A program made the position numbers and the translations under genes. The notes under the pieces are model-generated. The model ran no database searches. It saw only the letters and a program-made list of their open reading frames with translations, and was not told where the DNA came from. Shown piece by piece: positions 30,858 through 36,768 of a stretch of 36,768 bases of DNA. Each line of letters opens with the position of its first letter. The stretch's first letter is position 1. This DNA comes from Candidatus Gastranaerophilales bacterium. GTDB taxonomy: Bacteria; Cyanobacteriota; Vampirovibrionia; Gastranaerophilales; Gastranaerophilaceae. The stretch covers positions 1-36,768 of the forward strand of contig CALUTO010000018.1 in the NCBI GenBank assembly GCA_944323735.1, read 5' to 3'.

Positions 30858-32078
30858 ATGAAAAAATTTTTAATAATTTGTTTAATAGTGTTTTTATCAG
30901 CAGGTCTGTTTTTCCTGAAACCGGCAGGAAAAAACAATGAAGTTGTTTTCTGGACGCTTCAGATGGGAGCGTTTAGCGGGTATATGAACGGAGTTATTTC
31001 AGAGTTTGAAACACAGAACCCTGATATAAAAATAAAATGGATTGATGTACCGTATTCGGAAGGAGAAAAAAGAACACTTGCATCTATTTTGAGCAATACA
31101 CCGCCTGACCTTGTTAATCTTACTCCGGATTTTTCAAGCGTACTTGCACAAAAACAGGCTTTGCAATTTTTAGACTGCAATGAGCTGGAGGTTTACAACA
31201 AAGAAATTATAAACAGTTTAAAATATCGGGGTGAATGTTATGCAATACCGTTTTATGCAACCTCGTCCATTACTTTTTATAATAAAGAGCTGTTCAAAAA
31301 AACCGGATTAAAAAAACTGCCGGTGACTTTTGATGATTTGAATGCTAATGCGGCACAAATAAAATCGAAAACAGGTGCTTTTGCAACAATGCCCACTGTA
31401 TGTGAAAATGATACAATGCTGAAAATACTTAATAAATATAATATAAACACACCTGAAAAATTGGCTTCACAAAAGAGTGCCGATATTTTTTCAGAATACA
31501 AAAATCTTTACAGCAAAGACCTGATACCAAAAGAATCAATAACCCAGACGCACAGAGAAGCTCTTGAAAAATATATGTCGGGACAGCTTGTGTTCATTCA
31601 GTCAGGTGCAAATTTTTTGAATATAGTAAAGGAAAATGCTCCGCAGATTTATAAAAATACTGATGTAACATATCAGCTTACCGGAAGCAGCGGAAAATAC
31701 GATGTATCTATTATGAACCTTGTTATTCCGCTAAAAGCACGCCACAAAGAAGAAGCTCTCAAGTTTGCACTGTTTTTGACCAATAAAAATAATCAAACAG
31801 AACTTGCAAAACTTACTACAATTCTGCCAGTAAATAAAGAAGCACTGAAGGATGATTATTTTTTGAAGGCGGATGAAAAAGATACAATAGCAAAGTCCAG
31901 AAAAATAAGTGCTTCCCAGCTTAACAATCTTGAAGAGCAGATTCAATTCAACCGCAACAGAAAAGAGTTTTTGACTATGCTGAACACTTCTGTGCAGCAG
32001 ATTTTGCTCTCAGAAACCGGTGTAAAACAGGCACTTTCGCAGGCGGCAAAAAACTGGGAGCAGCTTGTGCGGGAATGA
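30858..32078 (+). CDS. Extracellular solute-binding protein, family 1
   Basis: A 406-residue protein of the sugar-type (MalE-like) substrate-binding fold. An N-terminal hydrophobic segment (residues 3-20) is followed by VVFWTLQMG and FETQNPDIKIKWIDVPY, then the typical YAIPFYATSSITFYNKELFKKTGL. No lipobox Cys is present, so it is either anchored by an uncleaved helix or freed into the periplasm. No ABC permease or ATPase gene is next to it. The ATG abuts the previous stop, with AAGGA eight bases upstream, and the stop overlaps the next gene (ATGA). Ligand unknown; sugars are usual for the family. Confidence 0.9.
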   Translation: MKKFLIICLIVFLSAGLFFLKPAGKNNEVVFWTLQMGAFSGYMNGVISEFETQNPDIKIKWIDVPYSEGEKRTLASILSNTPPDLVNLTPDFSSVLAQKQALQFLDCNELEVYNKEIINSLKYRGECYAIPFYATSSITFYNKELFKKTGLKKLPVTFDDLNANAAQIKSKTGAFATMPTVCENDTMLKILNKYNINTPEKLASQKSADIFSEYKNLYSKDLIPKESITQTHREALEKYMSGQLVFIQSGANFLNIVKENAPQIYKNTDVTYQLTGSSGKYDVSIMNLVIPLKARHKEEALKFALFLTNKNNQTELAKLTTILPVNKEALKDDYFLKADEKDTIAKSRKISASQLNNLEEQIQFNRNRKEFLTMLNTSVQQILLSETGVKQALSQAAKNWEQLVRE

Positions 32079-32770
32079 AGAACATGAAAATTTTAGAACA
32101 GGTTAAAACTCAATCAGGAAATACTGTTGATTTATTCTGCAAAGATGCAAAAAATAGAAATACACCGGAAGCAACCATACTCATAGCGGGATGTTTCCAC
32201 GGCGACGAGCCGTCCGGAAAATATCTAATTGAAAAGTATCTGGAAAAAGATATTGAACCGGATAACAGACTCCTGTTTATCCCCTGTCTTAATCCCGACG
32301 GACTCATTGCGGGCACAAGAGGAAATGCAGCGGGAGTAGACCTGAACAGAAATTTTCCCGCAAAGAACTGGGAGGCTTCGGCAAAAGACAAATATTACGG
32401 AGGAAAAGCACCCGCAAGCGAAGCAGAGACAAAATTTATGGTGGCCGTCATTGAAAAATATTGTCCTGACTTGATATTGACCCTGCATGAACCATACTGT
32501 ATAGTAAATTATGACGGGCCTGCATTCGATGCTGCAAAAAAAATCAGTGAAATTACCGGCTACAGGCTTGAGCAGAGTATAGGCTATCCGACACCGGGAA
32601 GTTTTGGAACATACTGCGGAATAGAACGAAACATCCCCGTTATTACACTGGAGCTGCCGCCGACAACAGAAAGCGAAGACGCTCAAACACCTGTAGTTTC
32701 AGCAGAGAGTCTGTATGAACCTTTTGAGAAAATTATGGATTTTTTAAATTTTTATAACATAAAAAATTAA
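32075..32770 (+). CDS. M14-family zinc carboxypeptidase, MpaA-like
   Basis: A 231-residue zinc peptidase of the M14 fold. Zinc ligands are H42 and E45 (GCFHGDEPSG) and H138 (LTLHEP). R82 (TRGNAAG) and N91-R92 (DLNRNFP) bind the substrate carboxylate, and the catalytic Glu is E193 (ITLELP). The short length and these motifs fit the murein-peptide amidase MpaA, which cuts the gamma-D-Glu to diaminopimelate bond of murein tripeptide, and also fit related desuccinylases. No signal peptide, so cytoplasmic. The ATG overlaps the stop of the binding-protein gene, so the two are co-translated. A second Met three codons later is possible. Confidence 0.88.
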   Translation: MKNMKILEQVKTQSGNTVDLFCKDAKNRNTPEATILIAGCFHGDEPSGKYLIEKYLEKDIEPDNRLLFIPCLNPDGLIAGTRGNAAGVDLNRNFPAKNWEASAKDKYYGGKAPASEAETKFMVAVIEKYCPDLILTLHEPYCIVNYDGPAFDAAKKISEITGYRLEQSIGYPTPGSFGTYCGIERNIPVITLELPPTTESEDAQTPVVSAESLYEPFEKIMDFLNFYNIKN

Positions 32771-32846
32771 AGAAAAATGTCTGTATTTCTTACCGGATAT
32801 ACTCTGCCTGTAAATATTTTTATGCATTTTTACATAACATTTGACT

Positions 32847-32874
32847 TTTACAAAAAATTTTTTTGCGTGATAAT
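32847..32874 (+). promoter_or_regulatory. Promoter of the ACD gene
   Basis: TTTACA (32847-32852), 16-base spacer, GATAAT (32869-32874). Leader of about 70 bases with a purine-rich GAGAGGAG not followed by a start codon. Confidence 0.42.
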
Positions 32875-32953
32875 TAAAATATAAGAGAGGAGCAACATCC
32901 CGATTTTTAATTATAATCGTGAAAAGTATTTATAAACTTAGAAAGGTGAAAAA

Positions 32954-35119
32954 ATGCTAAAAGAACAACTGGACAAAATTATGCGTCCGAAAGCTATTGC
33001 AGTAATCGGCGCATCAACAAAGGAACACACTATAGGTTCCGACATCATGAAAAGACTTAAAGAATACGAGTTTACCGGTAAAATTTATCCTGTAAACCCT
33101 AAAGGCGGAGAAATTCAAGGTTTCAAAGCTTATACAAACGTAAAAGAAATCCCCGGTGACGTTGATTTGGCAATAATTGTTATTGCACAAAAATTCGTTT
33201 TGAATGCAATTGATGAGTGCCATGAAAAATGTATCAAAGGTATATGTATCATATCTGCAGGCTTTAAAGAAGCAGGTGCGGAAGGTGCCGAGGCTGAAAA
33301 ACAGCTCGTTGCAAAATTAAAAGAATACGGTATGAGATGCGTAGGCCCTAACTGCTTAGGCGTTGTAAACACAGCTCCCGACATCAGAATGGACGGATGT
33401 TTTGCAGAATCTTTGCCTGAAAGAGGAAACATAGGTTTTGTTTCACAGTCAGGTGCATTAGGCGGCGGTATTTTAAATATATTAAAAGACCTGAATCTCG
33501 GTTTTGCACAGTTTATCTCAATAGGAAATCAGGCTGACATAAACGCTGAAACAGCAATGGAATACTGGGAAAATGAAGATGATGTAGAACAAATTCTTCT
33601 TTATATGGAATCTATTCAGAATCCTGCTAATTTCAGAAAACTGGCTTCCAGAATCACAAAGAAAAAACCTATCTTAGCTCTGAAAGCCGGACGTTCAGCA
33701 GCAGGTGCTTCTGCAGCATCATCTCACACAGGTTCTCTTGCAGGTGCAGATAAAGCTGCAAACGCACTTCTTATGCAATCAGGCGTAATCAGAGAATACT
33801 CTTTGAAAAACCTTTTTGCAACAGCTAAAGTTTTTGCTACATCTCCTATCCCGAAAGGCGACAGAGTAGCTATCATCACAAACTCCGGCGGCCCGGGAAT
33901 CATGGCAACAGACGCTGTTTGTGAATACGGAATGCAGATGGCAAAAATTTCCGATGCAACAAAAGAAAAATTAAGAAGCTTCCTGCCTGCTGCAGCAAGT
34001 GTTAAAAACCCGATTGACATGATTGCATCAGCTCCTATCGAACACTACAAGCAGACACTTGAAACCGTTATTGCTGATGAAAATGTTGATATGATAGCGG
34101 TAATCTATCTGCCGTTCCTCGGTTTGAAAGATATTGATGTTGCTAAAGCTTTGATGGAAATTAAAGCTAAAAATCCTGAAAAACCGATTATCGGTATTTT
34201 CATGACGAAAAATGAGTTCTTCACACAGCTTTCAAATATGGATGTCAACATGCCGTTCTTTATGTACGCAGAAGAAGCTGCAGATGGATTCAACAGACTC
34301 AACCAGCAGAGAAAATGGATGGAAAGACCGGAAGGCAAAATTCCTGTCTACGATGTGGATAAAGCAAAAGCTGAAAAGATTATTAAAGGTGCGGTGGCTG
34401 ACGGACGTGCACAGCTTACTACATTAGAGTCTATTGACGTACTGGACGCTTACGGTATCAGAGCTTGCAAATACGGTCTTGCAACTAATGAAGAAGAAGT
34501 TGTTGAACTCGGCAATTCAATCGGATATCCGGTTGTTATGAAAATGACTTCAAAAACAACTTCTCACAAAACCGATGTCGGCGGTGTAAGAGTAAATATT
34601 CAGTCAGAAGAACAGTTAAGAGCAGAATACAAAGACCTTATCCAAAAACTCACTGAAAAAGGACTTATAGACGGACTTGAAGGTGTTATCATTCAGGAAA
34701 TGGTTAAAGGCAACCGTGAAATGGTCTGCGGTATTGCAACAGATCCTCAGTACGGTCCGATGATGATGTTTGGCTTAGGCGGTGTATTCATTGAAACAAT
34801 GAAAGATGTAACCTTCAGAATTGCTCCGTTGACTGACGTTGACGCTGATGAAATGATTAAATCAGTTAAGGCATACGAACTTTTGAAAGGTGCCAGAGGT
34901 ACAAAACCGGCTAACATGGAACAGATTCAGGAAACTCTTCTGAGACTGTCACAGCTGGTTAATGATTTCAAATTCATTGATGAACTCGATATCAACCCGC
35001 TGCTCATCTCTGAAAAAACCGGTGAAGGCATTGCTGTAGACGGACGTATCAAAGTTCGTGTCGAAGAAGTGAAAGAATACTTCGGATGCGGTGCCGAATG
35101 CAGCCTTTGCAGCAAGTAA
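32954..35119 (+). CDS. Acetate-CoA ligase (ADP-forming), fused alpha and beta subunits
   Basis: A 721-residue enzyme that converts acetyl-CoA, ADP and phosphate to acetate, CoA and ATP. The N-terminal CoA-binding Rossmann domain has IAVIGASTKEHTIG (residues 15-28) and NPKGGEIQG. The ligase domain has FVSQSGALG and the phosphorylated His H258 in SSHTGSLAG. The C-terminal ATP-grasp domain (about 480-705) has YPVVMKMTSKTTSHKTDVGG with the second His H538 and DELDINPLL. Alpha and beta are fused, as in many anaerobes. The C-terminus GCGAECSLCSK adds C712, C716 and C719, not typical of the family. AAAGGTG lies six bases before the ATG. With PFOR it forms an ATP-yielding acetate route. Confidence 0.95.
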   Translation: MLKEQLDKIMRPKAIAVIGASTKEHTIGSDIMKRLKEYEFTGKIYPVNPKGGEIQGFKAYTNVKEIPGDVDLAIIVIAQKFVLNAIDECHEKCIKGICIISAGFKEAGAEGAEAEKQLVAKLKEYGMRCVGPNCLGVVNTAPDIRMDGCFAESLPERGNIGFVSQSGALGGGILNILKDLNLGFAQFISIGNQADINAETAMEYWENEDDVEQILLYMESIQNPANFRKLASRITKKKPILALKAGRSAAGASAASSHTGSLAGADKAANALLMQSGVIREYSLKNLFATAKVFATSPIPKGDRVAIITNSGGPGIMATDAVCEYGMQMAKISDATKEKLRSFLPAAASVKNPIDMIASAPIEHYKQTLETVIADENVDMIAVIYLPFLGLKDIDVAKALMEIKAKNPEKPIIGIFMTKNEFFTQLSNMDVNMPFFMYAEEAADGFNRLNQQRKWMERPEGKIPVYDVDKAKAEKIIKGAVADGRAQLTTLESIDVLDAYGIRACKYGLATNEEEVVELGNSIGYPVVMKMTSKTTSHKTDVGGVRVNIQSEEQLRAEYKDLIQKLTEKGLIDGLEGVIIQEMVKGNREMVCGIATDPQYGPMMMFGLGGVFIETMKDVTFRIAPLTDVDADEMIKSVKAYELLKGARGTKPANMEQIQETLLRLSQLVNDFKFIDELDINPLLISEKTGEGIAVDGRIKVRVEEVKEYFGCGAECSLCSK

Positions 35120-35137
35120 TCCCGTATAACAGACCTG

Positions 35138-35170
35138 AAAAAGAGATCCCGAAAAGGGGGTCTCTTTTTT
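35138..35170. terminator. Bidirectional terminator between ACD gene and the small minus-strand gene
   Basis: AAAAGAGATCCC (35139-35150) and GGGGTCTCTTTT (35157-35168) pair through a GAAAAG loop with one T-G wobble. It has T runs on both strands, so it can end both convergent genes. Confidence 0.88.
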
Positions 35171-35324
35171 ATATCATATGATTTTTAAAATACTCAAGTC
35201 TTTTTAAAATAACACGGAGCATTTCATCATTGGACATGTGTTCAAAAGGTTTGTTATACAAAAGTTCATCAGTCTCATTCGGATTCTGGATTTTATTACT
35301 TTTTTCTTCCTGATATTTTTCCAT
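35169..35324 (-). CDS. 51-residue unrecognised protein
   Basis: A short gene that fills most of the 340-base gap between ACD and the XRE gene. It reads ATG (35324) to TAA (35169) and gives a Glu/Lys/Asn-rich N-terminal half (EKYQEEKSNKIQNPNETDE) and an amphipathic helix at the C-terminus (SNDEMLRVILKRLEYFKN). No signal peptide or membrane helix. GAGG lies ten bases before the ATG. The stop is at the edge of a bidirectional terminator whose minus-strand T run suits this gene. It could be a partner or regulator of the adjacent XRE gene. Function unknown. Confidence 0.6.
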   Translation of the reverse strand: MEKYQEEKSNKIQNPNETDELLYNKPFEHMSNDEMLRVILKRLEYFKNHMI

Positions 35325-35342
35325 AACAGCATGCCTCATTAT

Positions 35343-35394
35343 TTGACGGTATTCTACTTTTGCCTAATAAAAATATAACACGTCAGGTATTCTA
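35343..35394 (+). promoter_or_regulatory. XRE gene promoter region with direct repeats
   Basis: TTGACG (35343-35348), 16-base spacer, TAATAA (35365-35370). GGTATTCTA occurs twice (35348-35356 and 35386-35394), 38 bases apart, one copy overlapping the -35. A second candidate, TTATCA/TACAAA (35423-35452), sits seven bases before the ATG. Confidence 0.4.
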
Positions 35395-35459
35395 TAGCAT
35401 ACTACACATAAGGGCTATTTTTTTATCATATTAAAAATACAGAATGTACAAAAATAGCT

Positions 35460-35699
35460 ATGCAATTTAAAATTTCTATTTGTAAAAGGATTAACGAGCT
35501 TCGTGAAATAAAAGGAATGTCCTGGGAGCAGCTTGTTTATGCAGCAGGTTATTCCAAAGGCATGATAACCGATTTAAAAAATGCAAAAGTGGAGCCCAGA
35601 CTCTCCACTGTTTGCAGAATAGCTGCCGCACTTGATATGAAGCCAAGTGAGCTTCTCGATTTTAACATTGATTTAAGTGAATTTGAAAAGGAAAAATAA
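35460..35699 (+). CDS. XRE-family helix-turn-helix regulator
   Basis: A 79-residue protein that is a single Cro/C1-type HTH domain. The pattern is ICKRINELREIKGMSWEQLVYAAGYSKGMITDLKNAKVEPRLSTVCRIAAALDMKPSELLDF: helix 2 (SWEQLVYAAG), recognition helix (KGMITDLKN) and the closing PSELL helix. It binds DNA as a dimer and probably represses its own or neighbouring promoters. No SD sequence; the start is fixed because helix 1 must be included. It is opposite to the 51-residue gene and beside direct repeats. The small size fits a lone regulator or an antitoxin-like protein. Confidence 0.9.
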   Translation: MQFKISICKRINELREIKGMSWEQLVYAAGYSKGMITDLKNAKVEPRLSTVCRIAAALDMKPSELLDFNIDLSEFEKEK

Positions 35700-35757
35700 G
35701 CTGAAAATGTTTATTGTTAACATTTGTAAAATAAGGGTTAAAAAATCTGACTGTTCA

Positions 35758-35782
35758 ATATTTTTTATTAAATAAAAAATAT
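35758..35782 (+). repeat. AT-only dyad covering the start codon of the 35781 gene
   Basis: ATATTTTTTATT (35758-35769) and AATAAAAAATAT (35771-35782) are exact reverse complements around one base. The right arm ends in the AT of the start codon. Being AT-only, it could be chance. Confidence 0.4.
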
Positions 35783-36038
35783 GAACAGCAATATGATAAA
35801 TCCGGCGAACTACTTTAATCCGTTTGCCAAATACAACACATTGAATAAGACAAGCAGGGGGGTCTATATCCCTAAAGACACTGAGCCGCTAATAAAAATG
35901 CAGGATACGCATGAAAAATCTTCAAGCATTTTCAGTGATAACTATGATCCCGAAGCCGATGTTGCGGCAGGCATGCAAAGTGCGTCAATGCATTCTCCTG
36001 TAAACTGGCTGAACAGATTTTTCGGCACGGGAAATTAG
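35781..36038 (+). CDS. Unrecognised 85-residue protein
   Basis: Not recognised. An Asn/Ser/Met-rich hydrophilic N-terminus (MNSNMINPANYFNPFAKY) leads to VYIPKDTEPLI, then a segment with SSSIFSDNYDPEADVAAGMQ, and a short aromatic C-terminus (NWLNRFFG). No signal peptide. No SD sequence before the ATG, and a second Met four codons on lacks one too. The SSSIFS motif recalls STSIFS in the 22333 protein, which is a weak link. Codon use and open frame support a real gene, but this is not certain. Confidence 0.6.
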   Translation: MNSNMINPANYFNPFAKYNTLNKTSRGVYIPKDTEPLIKMQDTHEKSSSIFSDNYDPEADVAAGMQSASMHSPVNWLNRFFGTGN

Positions 36039-36074
36039 TCCGGTATTCTGCTATACTGTTAACGGGAGAGAAAA

Positions 36075-36710
36075 ATGCTGAACGGATATATAAATTATCT
36101 GAAATTTTTAGATGAGAAACTGGAAAAATTCTTTAAAAGCCAGAAGCCATTCATATTTTGCAAAAAAGGCTGTGCAAGATGCTGCAAAAATGCCCAGTTT
36201 CCCTATTCAGTGACTGAAATGAAATATCTCCTTAGCGGGCTTTTGACTCTGGATAAAGATACGCTTTCTGTTATTGAAAAAAATCTCGAAAATGTACTCG
36301 GGCAGAAAAATTTGTTTAAGGGTAAAAAATTCAGATACGACTGCCCTTTTCTTATTGACAATCAGTGCAGTGTATATCAGTATAGAGGGGTTGTATGCAG
36401 AACCTTCGGGCTTATGACAAAATATGAAAACGATAAATTAAGAGCTCCGTTTTGTACTTTTCAGGGGTTGAATTATTCAAATGTGCTGAACCTGAAAAAA
36501 CGGACAATTTCACCGGTAAAATATAAAAAATTGAATGTCACGGAAGAGCCGCTGGGGTTTAATGTAAGCTACAAATATCTAACTGATGAAGATTTTGAAA
36601 AAGCGTTTTGTTTTAAATTCGGCGAAAAAAAACCGCTTATCGAATGGTTTATACCGTCTGCTGCAAGTGATAAAGGGTCTTTAAAAAAAAGAAAATCGGC
36701 TCAAATATAA
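36075..36710 (+). CDS. YkgJ-type cysteine-cluster protein (CxxxCxxC)
   Basis: A 211-residue cytoplasmic protein of the YkgJ family, named for an iron or zinc-chelating Cys cluster. The N-terminal CKKGCARCC (residues 29-37) is followed by CPFLIDNQCSVYQYRGVVCRTFG (about 90-112), the diagnostic pair, and one more Cys near 126 (APFCTF). The C-terminal third is basic and without recognised motif. The start has GGGAGAG six bases upstream. The family is often a maturation or metal-related factor; substrate is unknown. A next gene probably starts just beyond the window. Confidence 0.92.
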   Translation: MLNGYINYLKFLDEKLEKFFKSQKPFIFCKKGCARCCKNAQFPYSVTEMKYLLSGLLTLDKDTLSVIEKNLENVLGQKNLFKGKKFRYDCPFLIDNQCSVYQYRGVVCRTFGLMTKYENDKLRAPFCTFQGLNYSNVLNLKKRTISPVKYKKLNVTEEPLGFNVSYKYLTDEDFEKAFCFKFGEKKPLIEWFIPSAASDKGSLKKRKSAQI

Positions 36711-36754
36711 AATACTAGAGCCGAGATGGATAGAATTAGTATTACGGAGTTTAT

Positions 36755-36761
36755 AGAGGAG
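36755..36761 (+). promoter_or_regulatory. Ribosome-binding site of a gene beyond the right edge
   Basis: AGAGGAG lies seven bases before the end of the window. Its position suits a start codon at or just after base 36769. Confidence 0.4.
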
Positions 36762-36768
36762 TTTACTG

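Noticed and set aside
32885-32895. GAGAGGAG in the ACD leader as the ribosome site of an upstream leader peptide
   Set aside because: No start codon lies at a usable distance; the nearest GTG frame is about 27 bases away and has no support.
36696-36724. TCGGCTC/GAGCCGA dyad after the YkgJ gene as a terminator
   Set aside because: The arms are perfect but no T run follows, and the left arm lies inside the stop-codon region.

Overview
The window (36,768 bases, AT-rich, mid-30s percent G+C by eye) is a stretch of bacterial chromosome. About 38 protein genes lie on both strands in short operons. No rRNA, tRNA, CRISPR array, insertion sequence or phage gene was seen. The gene set suggests an anaerobic, fermentative, Gram-negative-type bacterium. 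Pyruvate:ferredoxin oxidoreductase (cut by the left edge) and a fused ADP-forming acetyl-CoA synthetase would together turn pyruvate into acetate and ATP. An MlaE-type lipid permease implies an outer membrane. A primary-like sigma factor without region 1.1, IspE (MEP isoprenoid pathway) and many unrecognised small proteins would fit a non-photosynthetic relative of Cyanobacteria such as Gastranaerophilales/Melainabacteria. That placement is an inference from gene style, not a proven identity.

Layout. 1-2.6 kb: the 3' end of the PFOR gene, then a minus-strand operon TPM protein - nucleotidyltransferase-like protein - LemA. 2.7-5.3 kb: four plus-strand genes (glycine-rich membrane protein, cupin, two unknown proteins), mostly with their own terminators. 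5.3-7.8 kb: a secreted VirB10-like protein, and adk-map transcribed away from a ROK sugar kinase through overlapping divergent promoters. 8.9-11.9 kb: a small unknown gene, tcdA, and ilvE overlapping mlaE. 11.9-14.5 kb: minus-strand tadA - TIGR02757 - amino-acid permease. 14.7-18.8 kb: the sigma factor, an unknown gene, rsmA-ispE, and a divergent spermidine-synthase-like gene. 18.9-22.9 kb: a 686-residue Q/A-rich coiled-coil protein, an HD-domain protein lacking the GYP motif, and a small unknown gene. 23-26.2 kb: a two-subunit M16 peptidase (one catalytic, one not) coupled to a PilZ protein. 26.3-30.2 kb: a MATE exporter, a DEDDh exonuclease, and serS-tmk. 30.3-32.8 kb: a tightly coupled trio of secreted VirB10-like protein, solute-binding protein and MpaA-like zinc amidase. 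33-36.8 kb: ADP-forming acetyl-CoA synthetase, a 51-codon gene on the minus strand, an XRE regulator, an unknown gene and a YkgJ-type cysteine-cluster protein.

How the genes work together. Housekeeping functions are spread through the window: translation (serS, tadA, rsmA, tcdA, map), nucleotides (adk, tmk), isoprenoids (ispE) and energy (PFOR, ACD). The accessory signal lies in the unrecognised proteins and in well-formed intergenic dyads. The most distinctive items are the secreted protein/binding protein/amidase trio and its distant paralogue at 5.3 kb, the 686-residue repeat-ended protein, the HD protein with a lost GYP loop, the 51-residue gene sharing a bidirectional terminator, and several genes whose likely promoters leave almost no leader. 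All promoter, operator and terminator calls were made by eye from sequence patterns.
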